Assembly: GCF_000969645.2 (NCBI RefSeq)
Contig: NZ_CP014222.1
Coordinates: forward strand, 1,589,740 to 1,653,739
Source: Janthinobacterium sp. B9-8
GTDB taxonomy: Bacteria; Pseudomonadota; Gammaproteobacteria; Burkholderiales; Chitinibacteraceae
Length of the DNA stretch: 64,000 nucleotides
Direction of reading: 5' to 3'
Part shown: positions 17,397 through 25,838 of the stretch, piece after piece
Position numbering within the stretch: position 1 is the stretch's first letter
How the letters are laid out: the number at the start of each line of letters is the position of its first letter
Made by a program: the position numbers and the translations under genes
The notes under the pieces: generated by a model
What the model saw: the letters and a program-made list of their open reading frames with translations, nothing else
Told to the model about the DNA's origin: nothing
Database searches by the model: none

Positions 17397-18527
17397 GTGG
17401 CCTCACTCGTCCATGTCGATGCGCTGTGCGCCATCGAATCCCCCTATCGTACCGATGCCGCGTGCGATCAGCTATTTAACGCAGCAATGCGCGAGCTCAC
17501 TGAATATCATTGCGATGAGTCGCCAGGCTACGCCCAATGGTTAGCGTCCAATGGATGGGATAAGGCGAAGCTAGAAAACGTGAACGATTGGTCGAGTTTG
17601 CCTCCATTGTTTGCCAATTATTTCAAGCGCCGCTTGGTGTTGAGCAAAGCGGGTGAAGAAGCGTTGGAGTTGACGTCATCGGGCACCAGCGGCCAAAAAA
17701 GCCGCATGCGCTATGACGAGCGCAGCCTGGGTGCCGCCCAAGCAATGGTTGACCGCATCTTCAAGCTATACGGCTGGAATACGCCCGATGCACCCTGCAA
17801 TTATCTGTTGTTGAGTTACGAGCCTGCTGGCGCAATCACCCTCGGCACGGCCTATACCGACCAGTTTCTGTGTAAATACGCGCCAATCAACCGAGCGGTG
17901 TATGCATTGCGGCATAACGGCCACGGTAACGAGTTCGACCCGTTTGGGGTGATTCGGGCCTTGCAAGAGTTTGCTGAGGAAGGCCTGCCAGTACGTATCT
18001 TTGGCTTTCCTGCATTTTTGTGGTTTGCGCTCGAACGCATGCGGGAAATGGGCTATCCGGCACTGAAGCTACACCCAGATTCATTGGTATTTCTGGGCGG
18101 CGGCTGGAAGACCCACGCCGACCAAGCCATCCCTAAAACCATGCTGTATCAACGCCTGGGTGAGCAACTTGGCATTCCGGACGTGCGCTGCCGGGATGGC
18201 TATGGCGCGGTGGAACACCCAGTGCCCTACATCGAATGCCCGAACCATCGCTTCCACATTCCCAGCTATGCACGCGCCTATATCCGCCACCCGGCAACCT
18301 TGGACACACAACCATACGGCGCAAGGGGCTTTTTGCATTTCGTATCTCCCTATATCACATCGAGCCCTGCCCACAGCGTGGTCATGAGTGACTTGGCCAT
18401 CTTGCATCCGGGCCACGATTGCGGCTGCGGCATCGAAACCGACTGGTTTGAACTACTGGGGCGCGCCGGCACCAGCAAAAGCCGCAGCTGTGCACTGGCG
18501 GCATCTGAATTGATCAAGGAATCCTAA
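17397..18527 (+). CDS. LuxE-family acyl-protein synthetase
   Basis: A 376-residue protein of the LuxE family (acyl-protein synthetases, adenylate-forming). Residues about 92-101 carry LTSSGTSGQK, the nucleotide-binding loop. CGCGIETDWFELLGRAG and a Cys at about 365 in SRSCALAASEL lie near the C-terminus, where LuxE has its acyl-accepting Cys. LuxE activates a carboxylic acid with ATP and passes it to LuxC for reduction. Start chosen at GTG 17397 because AGGAAA lies 6 nt upstream; a TTG at 17379 is also in frame. The next gene is LuxC-like, as in lux operons, but no luciferase genes are present. Confidence 0.85.
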   Translation: MASLVHVDALCAIESPYRTDAACDQLFNAAMRELTEYHCDESPGYAQWLASNGWDKAKLENVNDWSSLPPLFANYFKRRLVLSKAGEEALELTSSGTSGQKSRMRYDERSLGAAQAMVDRIFKLYGWNTPDAPCNYLLLSYEPAGAITLGTAYTDQFLCKYAPINRAVYALRHNGHGNEFDPFGVIRALQEFAEEGLPVRIFGFPAFLWFALERMREMGYPALKLHPDSLVFLGGGWKTHADQAIPKTMLYQRLGEQLGIPDVRCRDGYGAVEHPVPYIECPNHRFHIPSYARAYIRHPATLDTQPYGARGFLHFVSPYITSSPAHSVVMSDLAILHPGHDCGCGIETDWFELLGRAGTSKSRSCALAASELIKES

Positions 18528-18529
18528 AC

Positions 18530-20971
18530 ATGTATCTCGTACAAGGCACCCTCATAAGCCAAACTGAGGCGGGCGACGTCTTGGCGTCGTTACAAAAACG
18601 GCTGCCAACGACGCTGGCACAGCGGCTGGATAGCGAAACGGTATTGGCTTGTGCTGAAAGTTTTGCCCAATGGGTATTAAACGATAGCGACGCGCTGGAT
18701 CTGGACACCGAAAGCCGCACTGCGCTGCACGGCTTCTGCCGGCGTGATGCCTTGGCAACCAAGCTAGCCCGAGAGTTGGGTGAAGCGCCATTTTCGCTAC
18801 GCCGCATTGATTACCGTAGCCCGCATTACGAAAGCTGGCGGCCGCTAGGACTGGTAGTACATATCACGCCAGCCAATTCGGCCTTGCTGCCTTTCTTCGC
18901 CATGTTAGAAAGCTTGTTGGTTGGCAACGTCAACTGGCTACGCCCAAGCAGCAGCGATAAGGGACGCACCGCTACGCTGTTGGCAGCATTCCTTCGCCAT
19001 GACCGCACTGGCACATTGGCAGATTATCTTGCCGTATTGCCTTGGCCCAATACTGATCTGGCTAGCCTGTTCAGCAGGGCTGATGCAGTGTCTGCTTGGG
19101 GAGGAGAAGCAGCACTGAGCGCTATTCGGCAGCAATTACCCGCCGGCTGCCGCTGGATAGACTGGGGGCACCGCATCAGCTTTGCGTATGTAGTGCCCGG
19201 CGCTGCAAGCAAGGCGCAGCTCGATGCCGTAGCCGATGAAGTTTGTCGCTTTGACCAACAGGCGTGCTCCAGCCCGCAATGCATATTGGTGGATAGCGAA
19301 GACCCTGCCGTATTACGGGAAGTAGGCGAGCAGTTGGCCAAAGCACTCACACGCCGTGCCCAGCAATGGCCTGGATTAATCCCTAGCGAGCAAGAGTCTG
19401 CCGAAATCAGCACCCAGCTTGCGTTCGCACGGCTTGATCAAAGCTTCTCCGATATACCAGGGCATGTTTGGCAGGGTGAGGGGTGGCGCATTATTTGGGC
19501 ACAAACAGCCGCCTTGGTGACGTCGCCATTATTTCGCACAGTACAGCTACGGCCAGTACCACGAGCACAGTTGGTAGGGACACTGCAAACCTGGCGTACC
19601 CGGCTGCAAACCTGCGGTCTAGTAGCACATGACCATGATTTGGCACAATTGAGCCAGATGTTGCTGGCCGCCGGTGTTAGCCGTGTGACGTCTGTGAGTG
19701 CGATGCACGATGGGTATGAAGGCGAGCCGCATGACGGTGTGTATGCCTTGACTCGGCTGACGCGCCGGGTGTCGGTGAGCTTTGCTGCGGATGCGCTGCC
19801 GCACCACGTCACGCTTGACCACCTTCCAGCGGAGCCAGAAGGTTTGGTTGCACAGCCGATTATGGATAAGGTTGCTTTCCAGCAAACGCCAATGACCTCG
19901 AATGCCCAACTGTTCTTCCGTAGTGGCGGCAGCAGCGGCAAGCCCAAACTAGCAGGTTTCAGCTATCGCGATTATCACCGGCAAATGCAAGCGGCAGCAG
20001 ATGGCTTGTTTGCAGCGGGCCTTGATCCGGCAAACGATCGAGTCATGAATTTGCTCTACGGCGGCAACCTGTATGGCGGCTTATTAAGCTTTTTCACCAT
20101 TTTGGATAAATTGTCAGCGGTGCATTTCCCTATGGGCGGCCCGAGCGACGACGATTACAGCGAAATTGCCCAGCTAATTATCGACCAGCGTGTCAATACG
20201 CTCATTGGTATGCCCGGTACGATTCACCATTTGTTTGTGCAGGAAGAGGCTAGGCTGCGGGCTTACGGCGGTATCCAGAAGATCATGTTGGGCGGCGAGC
20301 ACTTAAATCCGCAACAACGTGAGTTCTTGGCCGGATTTGGTGTGTCGATGATCCGTTCAGCCATTTATGGCTCCGTTGATGCCGGCCCATTGGGCCACAG
20401 CTGTGCTGATTCGCCCGACGGCGTATTCCATCTATTGGCCGATACCCAGTGGCTAGAAATTGTTGATACCGAGCAAGACCAAGCCGCAGCGCCAGGTGTA
20501 GCTGGCCGCTTGTTATTTACCTCCCGTGCACGCGAGGGGCAGGCGGTGACACGTTATGACCTCGGTGATTTGGGCCGTTGGGTGACGGGCCCGTGTGAAT
20601 GCGGATTACCCGCGCCGCGATTCGAGCTATGTGGTCGGCACGGCCAGTTGCTGCGGGTGGGGACCCTCTTTTTCAATCCTACGCTCAGCGCTAAAGCAAT
20701 CGGCGTGCCGCTACAATTCTTGATTAACTACACCGCCAGCGGCAGAGAGCATCTCGTGGTACAGGTAGAGGGTGATGTTGAACAGGTCCGCCAGTATTTA
20801 CAACACAGCGAGCTGGGAGAGGTCCTGAATAATGGGCTACTAGAGATGGAGGTGATCCATAAATTGTCGACGGATTTCCAACGTCATCCGCAAAGTGGCA
20901 AAACACCTTTAGTGCTGGACCAGCGGCAGCCCGTATTAAGCAACACTGCCGAGCCTGCGGGCGCCACTTAA
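18530..20971 (+). CDS. LuxC-type acyl reductase fused to a PaaK-like adenylation domain
   Basis: An 813-residue two-domain protein. Residues 1 to about 440 are LuxC-like: VVHITPANSALLPF, VGNVNWLRPSSSD, and the nucleophile C246 in FDQQACSSPQ. LuxC reduces an acyl thioester to an aldehyde with NADPH. From about 455 to 800 is an adenylate-forming domain of the PaaK/coenzyme F390 synthetase type, with the phosphate loop RSGGSSGKPK (464-473), IYGSVDAG, and RYDLGDLG (675-682). The fusion suggests activation and reduction on one chain. AAGGAA precedes the ATG, and the gene starts 2 nt after the LuxE-like stop. I know no characterised protein with this architecture. Confidence 0.85.
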   Translation: MYLVQGTLISQTEAGDVLASLQKRLPTTLAQRLDSETVLACAESFAQWVLNDSDALDLDTESRTALHGFCRRDALATKLARELGEAPFSLRRIDYRSPHYESWRPLGLVVHITPANSALLPFFAMLESLLVGNVNWLRPSSSDKGRTATLLAAFLRHDRTGTLADYLAVLPWPNTDLASLFSRADAVSAWGGEAALSAIRQQLPAGCRWIDWGHRISFAYVVPGAASKAQLDAVADEVCRFDQQACSSPQCILVDSEDPAVLREVGEQLAKALTRRAQQWPGLIPSEQESAEISTQLAFARLDQSFSDIPGHVWQGEGWRIIWAQTAALVTSPLFRTVQLRPVPRAQLVGTLQTWRTRLQTCGLVAHDHDLAQLSQMLLAAGVSRVTSVSAMHDGYEGEPHDGVYALTRLTRRVSVSFAADALPHHVTLDHLPAEPEGLVAQPIMDKVAFQQTPMTSNAQLFFRSGGSSGKPKLAGFSYRDYHRQMQAAADGLFAAGLDPANDRVMNLLYGGNLYGGLLSFFTILDKLSAVHFPMGGPSDDDYSEIAQLIIDQRVNTLIGMPGTIHHLFVQEEARLRAYGGIQKIMLGGEHLNPQQREFLAGFGVSMIRSAIYGSVDAGPLGHSCADSPDGVFHLLADTQWLEIVDTEQDQAAAPGVAGRLLFTSRAREGQAVTRYDLGDLGRWVTGPCECGLPAPRFELCGRHGQLLRVGTLFFNPTLSAKAIGVPLQFLINYTASGREHLVVQVEGDVEQVRQYLQHSELGEVLNNGLLEMEVIHKLSTDFQRHPQSGKTPLVLDQRQPVLSNTAEPAGAT

Positions 20972-21212
20972 CCCGCCTGTAAGTTGCAATGTACAGAGCT
21001 GAGTTTGCCTCTCCACTGGGTAGCAATGCCTAGATGGAGCGCGCAGACCAGTTTAGACCCGCCCCAGCCTTGGCTGCACCCCCTTAGAACAACCGCATCA
21101 CAACAGGCCATCTGGCCTGTAAAAATGAGCGCAACAACAAGCTGCCATTTCGCCCTTTCTGCTGACGGATGCATGGGCAAAGTGGATTAATGACTTGCAG
21201 GAAGCTATACAA
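20972..21212 (+). other. 240-nt gap inside the LuxC/LuxE-type operon
   Basis: The other genes of this unit are separated by a few bases or overlap, so this gap is unusual. It holds a 68-codon frame from a TTG at 20984 with no recognisable domain and no clear ribosome site, and a short hairpin (ACAGGCCA/TGGCCTGT around 21102-21120). It could hide an internal promoter or the scar of a lost gene. Confidence 0.4.
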
Positions 21213-22490
21213 ATGACCCTTCTCATAGAACAGCTCGTGCAGTACGCACGCCAACACTCCCCTTTCTATGCAGCGCTGTATCGAGACATCCCCCGTTCTG
21301 GTTGGCAACTACACGATTTGCCGCTCATCGACCCAGCGTTGTATTGGCAGCAGTCGCAAACATTGTCGTCATGGCCGGTACTGACGGGGCCCATCATTGA
21401 CGGCCATGTTTTTCAAACTGGGGGATCAACCGGTACTGGCAAGCTATCGGTGTATTCCCGTGAAGAGTGGCGTGATTTTGTGCGTGCTTTTGGCCAAGGA
21501 ATAGGCTCGCAACTCACCCCAGGCGACCGAGTGGCCAATTTGTTCTTTGCGGGCGATTTATACACCAGCTTCTTATTTATTCATGGTGCTTTGGCGCACT
21601 CACCCGTACCCGTCTGCGAATACCCTTTTACCGGTGCGGTTGAGACCACGCCACTGGCTCAGGCAATTGAGACCCATCAAATCAATGTGCTGGCTGGTGT
21701 GCCCGCCCAACTATTGCGTTTCGCTAGCCAACTGCTCGAGCGCGGGCAGGTACTCACCAGCGTTACGCTGGTTCTATATGGCGGCGAAAGCTTGTTTGAA
21801 GAGCAACTGTCTATGCTGTCGCTGGTCTTGCCGAATGCCCGTTACGCCTCGGTGGGCTGCGCCAGTGTCGATGCGGGCTTGATTGGCGCAAGCACCCCGG
21901 ACTGCTTGTTGGGTGAGCACCATGTATTCGATGGTGATGCCCTAGTGGAAATCATCGATGAAACCACGGGCGAGCCCATTGAGGAGGTCGGTCAGACAGG
22001 GGTGTTGGTCGTGACCAATCTGCAACGGCGATTGATGCCGCTGATTCGTTATCCAACCGGGGACTTGGCTGTTTGGTGTGAACCGACCGACACCAAGAAA
22101 CGCAAGTTCGCACTCCGTGGCCGCGCCAGTCAGGGCTATCGTGTCCGGCTGGGTACGTTCTCGCTATTCCCCGAAGAAATTGGTGGCATTGTGAAAACGC
22201 ATTTAGGCCTAGCGTCTTGGCAGTTGTTGCTTGCCCGCGCTGACGGCATGGACAGTTTGACGCTGCGGGTTGCTCCGGATGGCGGCTTGAGCAGCGCCGT
22301 AAAAGGGGCGCTTTATACCGCACTATTGGAGAAGTACCCAGCGATTAATATCTTGTCACAGAGAGACCTGCTGCGCTTTGATATCGCTTGCCACACGGCT
22401 CACAATCTGACATTTCATCCTCGCTCAGGCAAGTTGTTACGGGTGGTGGACGAGCGCTCCTATGTAATTCAAACGGAGCAGCCAGCATGA
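21213..22490 (+). CDS. PaaK-like adenylate-forming ligase
   Basis: A 425-residue protein of the phenylacetate-CoA ligase/F390 synthetase family. The phosphate-binding loop is FQTGGSTGTGKL, the Tyr/Gly-rich middle motif lies near YASVGCASVDAG, and IRYPTGDLAVW is the adenylate-contacting motif. Start chosen at ATG 21213 since AGGAAG lies 8 nt upstream; an in-frame TTG at 21195 is possible. It is related to the C-terminal domain of the preceding fusion protein but diverged, so the two may activate different acids. Substrate unknown. Overlaps the following GNAT gene by ATGA. Confidence 0.82.
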   Translation: MTLLIEQLVQYARQHSPFYAALYRDIPRSGWQLHDLPLIDPALYWQQSQTLSSWPVLTGPIIDGHVFQTGGSTGTGKLSVYSREEWRDFVRAFGQGIGSQLTPGDRVANLFFAGDLYTSFLFIHGALAHSPVPVCEYPFTGAVETTPLAQAIETHQINVLAGVPAQLLRFASQLLERGQVLTSVTLVLYGGESLFEEQLSMLSLVLPNARYASVGCASVDAGLIGASTPDCLLGEHHVFDGDALVEIIDETTGEPIEEVGQTGVLVVTNLQRRLMPLIRYPTGDLAVWCEPTDTKKRKFALRGRASQGYRVRLGTFSLFPEEIGGIVKTHLGLASWQLLLARADGMDSLTLRVAPDGGLSSAVKGALYTALLEKYPAINILSQRDLLRFDIACHTAHNLTFHPRSGKLLRVVDERSYVIQTEQPA

Positions 22491-23431
22491 GTAAATGGAA
22501 CAAGCTTGCCGTTTCGGTCCGCAGTTTCGTACCAGAAGATGCCGACAAAGTGAGCGCCCTATTTCGCACGGTGTATGGCGACTGCTATGTATATCCGGAT
22601 GTTTATCTGCCTTCAATGATCTGTCGCAATAACGAACAACAGCAGTGGCATTCGGTTGTGGCCTGCATAGAAGGCCAAATTGTGGGCCATGCCGTACTGT
22701 GGATGCATAAGGATTGCCCAGATAGTGCCGAGCTAGCGCTCAATATTGTTCACCCTAGCGCACGCGGCATGGGTATTGCCACAACGCTGGGAGCTTACTT
22801 GCGAGACTATGCACGGGAATGCGGCCTGCGTACCTTAACCATTAAACAGGTCTCGTCCCATGCACAAAGCCAGCGTTTGGCTCAGACACTGGGTTTCCAA
22901 ACAACGGGTTTGCTATTGGACTATGTGGCGTCCCCGTTCGGCAACGAGTGGCGTGAAAGCGTGGTACTGGGGTGCCTACCTTTGCAGCCCTCTCCTTTGC
23001 CGGCCTTACCGTGGCCTTTATCCTGCCGAGACTGGCTAGGCCCTATCGAGCAAAGTTTCGGCACGCATTCCCTGATGAATCCCACTGCCACTCCCACCCC
23101 GATGGCGGTAGCAAGCCATGAGCATCGAATTGAGGTGACACTGACTGACTTGCACCCCGACAATGTGGATGAAGTAGCGCACATGCCTAAGAAGCGCCTG
23201 ATTTATCTCCGGATGCGCCTAGATCAACATACGCCAGCAGCCATGCAACAGCTGCGTCGCGCAGGTTTTGCATATGCCGGTTTTATGCCTGGCCCCGCTC
23301 AGGGGTGGTATGGCCTGATGCAGCGTGGCTACAAGGCGCATAAGCTGGAATTATGCTGCCCGATAGCCAGAAAACTATACCAGGGCAGCCTTAAACAGCA
23401 TGCAGAAATTCTGATGGGTGCACGCTCGTAG
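22487..23431 (+). CDS. GNAT acetyltransferase with probable tandem GNAT domains
   Basis: A 314-residue protein. The N-terminal half is a GNAT domain with the acetyl-CoA loop HPSARGMGIATTL and the following LGFQTTG strand. The C-terminal half contains LRRAGFAYAGFMPGPAQGW, which looks like the last strands of a second, degenerate GNAT domain. The start overlaps the ligase stop (ATGA), so it is surely part of the operon. In context it may acylate an amine formed from the aldehyde or an amino-acid precursor; that is inference. Confidence 0.78.
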   Translation: MSKWNKLAVSVRSFVPEDADKVSALFRTVYGDCYVYPDVYLPSMICRNNEQQQWHSVVACIEGQIVGHAVLWMHKDCPDSAELALNIVHPSARGMGIATTLGAYLRDYARECGLRTLTIKQVSSHAQSQRLAQTLGFQTTGLLLDYVASPFGNEWRESVVLGCLPLQPSPLPALPWPLSCRDWLGPIEQSFGTHSLMNPTATPTPMAVASHEHRIEVTLTDLHPDNVDEVAHMPKKRLIYLRMRLDQHTPAAMQQLRRAGFAYAGFMPGPAQGWYGLMQRGYKAHKLELCCPIARKLYQGSLKQHAEILMGARS

Positions 23432-23858
23432 CAGGCTACTGAGCATCCCATGGATCATGGCAATGCAGCGCTGCGGCGGGTAAAAGCTCTGGAGTAATGC
23501 CCACGCACCCGTTGATATTCGATTAGGGCCCAGTCCGGCGCCATAGGTGCATCGAGCTAGGCAAACATTGCTCAATTTAAATGCTTACTAAAAATGGCAT
23601 ATGAAGAACCATCTGCATGGATGGCTCACTCATTACTGCTAAGACTACTAACGGGTCAACGTTTAGGAGACGTCAGCAACATACCTTAATAGTGGCTGTG
23701 CAGCTATTCCATCCCGCAACCCTCAGGCTTTTTACTTTTGGGCCTATTACACATCAACCCAACGCTTTAACGTCATTTCGATTAAATATTTGTGACAAGC
23801 TATTCACGCAAATGCAACACAGTTACAATTGGAGCACATCCCATAACGAGGACTGAAC
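23432..23858. other. Intergenic stretch between the LuxC/LuxE-type operon and the Zrg-like genes
   Basis: 427 nt. An open frame at 23617-23856 lacks family features and runs into the next ribosome site, so I do not call it. The region presumably holds the promoter of the Zrg-like genes; I searched for a Zur-type palindrome (GTTATAATATAAC) and saw none. Confidence 0.5.
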
Positions 23859-24512
23859 GTGATTCACCGCTTACTGCCCCTCTTACTTCTTACGCTGATC
23901 AGCCACTCACTCCTTGCCGCAGATGCCCGCGCGATTAAGTGGACTGATCTACAGCCTGATTCCAGCAGCTTACGTGCAACAGTTGGCAATATGAATCAGG
24001 AACAAAAAACACGCCTTATGCGCGCATTTCAGCAGCGGCAGCATAAAGCGATTGTGGCTGCTGGCAAGTTAAAACCATCTGATCTCAGCGTAGACACCAG
24101 CACCCTTCTCAAAGAAGATTTCAGTGATTTAGAGCCTTTGGTCGTCAAAATTGAGACCTTTGAGAAAAAACGCACCACTGAAGCGCAGACGGCGCTCAAC
24201 AACCAGATTGTTCAGCTCGATGGTTATTTGCTGCCATTAAAGCAAAATAATAAAAAGGTGACCGAGTTTATCCTTGTTCCCGTGATTGGCGCTTGCATCC
24301 ATGTGCCTGCCCCGCCCCCCAATCAAATGGTCGTTGTGCAATACCCCAAAGGCTTTCCGGCTGGCAACTTATTCGCCCCCATTACGGTGAGCGGCAAGCT
24401 GCTTGTTAAATCATCCAAATCTGACTTAGCGCTTGCCGATGGCAGTAGCAAAGTGGACGTGGGTTATGCCATGACAGCAACCGAAGTACGTGAATATCAA
24501 GCCCCTAAATAA
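23859..24512 (+). CDS. DUF3299 periplasmic protein
   Basis: A 217-residue protein with a signal peptide (LLPLLLLTLISHSLLAAD). The C-terminal half has the DUF3299 pattern QLDGYLLPL followed by FILVPVIGACIHVPAPPPN. Such proteins commonly sit next to DUF2796 proteins and ABC transporters linked to metal uptake. It starts at GTG with CGAGGA upstream. It is the first gene of a four-gene co-directional set. Confidence 0.78.
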   Translation: MIHRLLPLLLLTLISHSLLAADARAIKWTDLQPDSSSLRATVGNMNQEQKTRLMRAFQQRQHKAIVAAGKLKPSDLSVDTSTLLKEDFSDLEPLVVKIETFEKKRTTEAQTALNNQIVQLDGYLLPLKQNNKKVTEFILVPVIGACIHVPAPPPNQMVVVQYPKGFPAGNLFAPITVSGKLLVKSSKSDLALADGSSKVDVGYAMTATEVREYQAPK

Positions 24513-24527
24513 ACCAAGGACATCACC

Positions 24528-25016
24528 ATGAATAAAGTACTTCTCAGCGCATTGCTAACTTTATCTTTCAGCGGCTTCGCCTCAGCACACGGTGCGCATG
24601 TACATGGCGTGGCAGAAATGGACGTAGCTATCGAAGGAAAAAAACTAGTGATCACCCTAGAAAGCCCGGCTGACAATCTGCTTGGTTTTGAGCACACGCC
24701 AAAAAATGACGCTGAAAAAACCAAGCTAAAAGCGGTCAGCGAGCAATTACAAAATGCCGACAATTTGTTTACGATTGATGCCGCGGCACAATGCAAAGCT
24801 GCCGCTCCGAAGATACAAATGCCAGATTTCAGCAAGAAGGGCCACAGTGATATCGATGCCGAATATCACTTTGAATGCGCCGCCACCCCAAGCAGCATCG
24901 CTCTGCCGCTATGGAAAAACTTCGCAGGCTTTAAAAAGATCACCGTTAACCTAGCAAACGCCAATGGGCAAAAGCAAATCAAGCTTAAATCAGGCCAGGT
25001 GCTGAATTTAAAGTAA
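24528..25016 (+). CDS. DUF2796 (ZrgA-like) periplasmic metal-binding protein
   Basis: A 162-residue protein with a signal peptide (MNKVLLSALLTLSFSGFASA) followed at once by HGAHVHGVAEMDVAIEGK, the DUF2796 signature with clustered His residues. In Vibrio cholerae the DUF2796 protein ZrgA is part of the zinc-uptake system ZrgABCDE. The next genes encode an ABC ATPase and an FtsX-type permease, as expected for such a system. Zinc specificity is inferred from family and context. Confidence 0.8.
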   Translation: MNKVLLSALLTLSFSGFASAHGAHVHGVAEMDVAIEGKKLVITLESPADNLLGFEHTPKNDAEKTKLKAVSEQLQNADNLFTIDAAAQCKAAAPKIQMPDFSKKGHSDIDAEYHFECAATPSSIALPLWKNFAGFKKITVNLANANGQKQIKLKSGQVLNLK

Positions 25017-25049
25017 CGCCCCTATTCACTGAAGTGAAGTGTTGTTCTT

Positions 25050-25099
25050 AGGGCAGATGCAACCCGCGAGCAATAAAATACGCGGGTTGCATCTGCCCT
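25050..25099. repeat. Perfect 19-bp inverted repeat (GTAGGGCAGATG family)
   Basis: Arms AGGGCAGATGCAACCCGCG and its exact complement, with a 12-nt loop. It lies between the DUF2796 and ATPase genes and could act as an intercistronic hairpin. A related sequence (TTGTAGGGCGGGTGGAACC, then a GCGTATTT segment) occurs at 54036-54085, so this is a dispersed repeat family rather than a plain terminator. Confidence 0.8.
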
Positions 25100-25157
25100 A
25101 CAAATACGAGGCATTAAGCCTTGCCCAGTAAAAGGCAATGCACATTAAAGGTAAGCC

Positions 25158-25838
25158 GTGATTCAGATCGAAAACCTGCAGTTCACCTGGCCGGGCAGCT
25201 CGTGCCCTACGCTAAAGATTCCCGAATTTAAACTCGCCAAGGGCGAGCGGCTGTTTTTACACGGGCCCAGTGGCAGCGGCAAAAGCACCCTACTTTCTTT
25301 ACTTACCGGCATTCATTTACCGCAAAGCGGCAAGATCCATATTTTGGGGCAAGACTTAGCCCAGCTTTCCGGTCCACGGCGGGATCGCTTTCGGGCGGAT
25401 CACTTGGGCTATGTATTTCAGCAGTTCAACTTACTGCCTTATTTATCGGTGCTCGATAATGTGCTGCTCCCTTGCCAGTTTTCCAAGCTGCGTCAACAAC
25501 GCAGCGGCGGCGCAAAAGCGCAAGCCTTGCATTTACTCAAACGCCTCGATTTACACGCCCACTTACATCAAGCAGCCAGCGCACTCTCAGTCGGCCAGCA
25601 GCAACGCGTGGCACTGGCTCGCGCATTGATAGGCGCACCCGAAATTCTGATTGCGGATGAGCCAACTTCCGCACTAGATGCCGAGCGGCGTGGTGCTTTT
25701 ATCGAGCTTTTATTTGAATGCGCACAAGAGCATCAAACCGCCATCCTATTAGTCAGCCACGACCCACAACTGGCCGTGCACTTTGATCGCAGCTTGAGCC
25801 TACCTGCCATCAATACGGTGGAGACATCTGATGCTTAA
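25158..25838 (+). CDS. ABC transporter ATP-binding protein (LolD/MacB-type)
   Basis: A 226-residue ATPase with Walker A GPSGSGKST, the signature region LSVGQQQRVALARAL, Walker B ILIADEPTSALD and the switch His in VSHD. This type partners FtsX-like permeases. The gene overlaps the permease gene by 8 nt, so the two form one transporter. With the upstream DUF2796 and DUF3299 genes it resembles the Zrg zinc-uptake arrangement. Confidence 0.88.
   Translation: MIQIENLQFTWPGSSCPTLKIPEFKLAKGERLFLHGPSGSGKSTLLSLLTGIHLPQSGKIHILGQDLAQLSGPRRDRFRADHLGYVFQQFNLLPYLSVLDNVLLPCQFSKLRQQRSGGAKAQALHLLKRLDLHAHLHQAASALSVGQQQRVALARALIGAPEILIADEPTSALDAERRGAFIELLFECAQEHQTAILLVSHDPQLAVHFDRSLSLPAINTVETSDA

Noticed and set aside
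20984..21190. 68-codon frame between the fusion gene and the PaaK-like gene, considered as a carrier protein
   Set aside because: It starts at TTG without a ribosome site and lacks the DSL serine motif of acyl carrier proteins.
17379..23431. The LuxC/LuxE genes as part of a bioluminescence operon
   Set aside because: No luxA, luxB, luxD or luxG genes are present, and the adenylation-domain fusion and MdfA exporter do not fit a lux operon.
23617..23856. 79-codon frame before the DUF3299 gene
   Set aside because: No family features, and it runs through the next gene's ribosome site; more likely chance.
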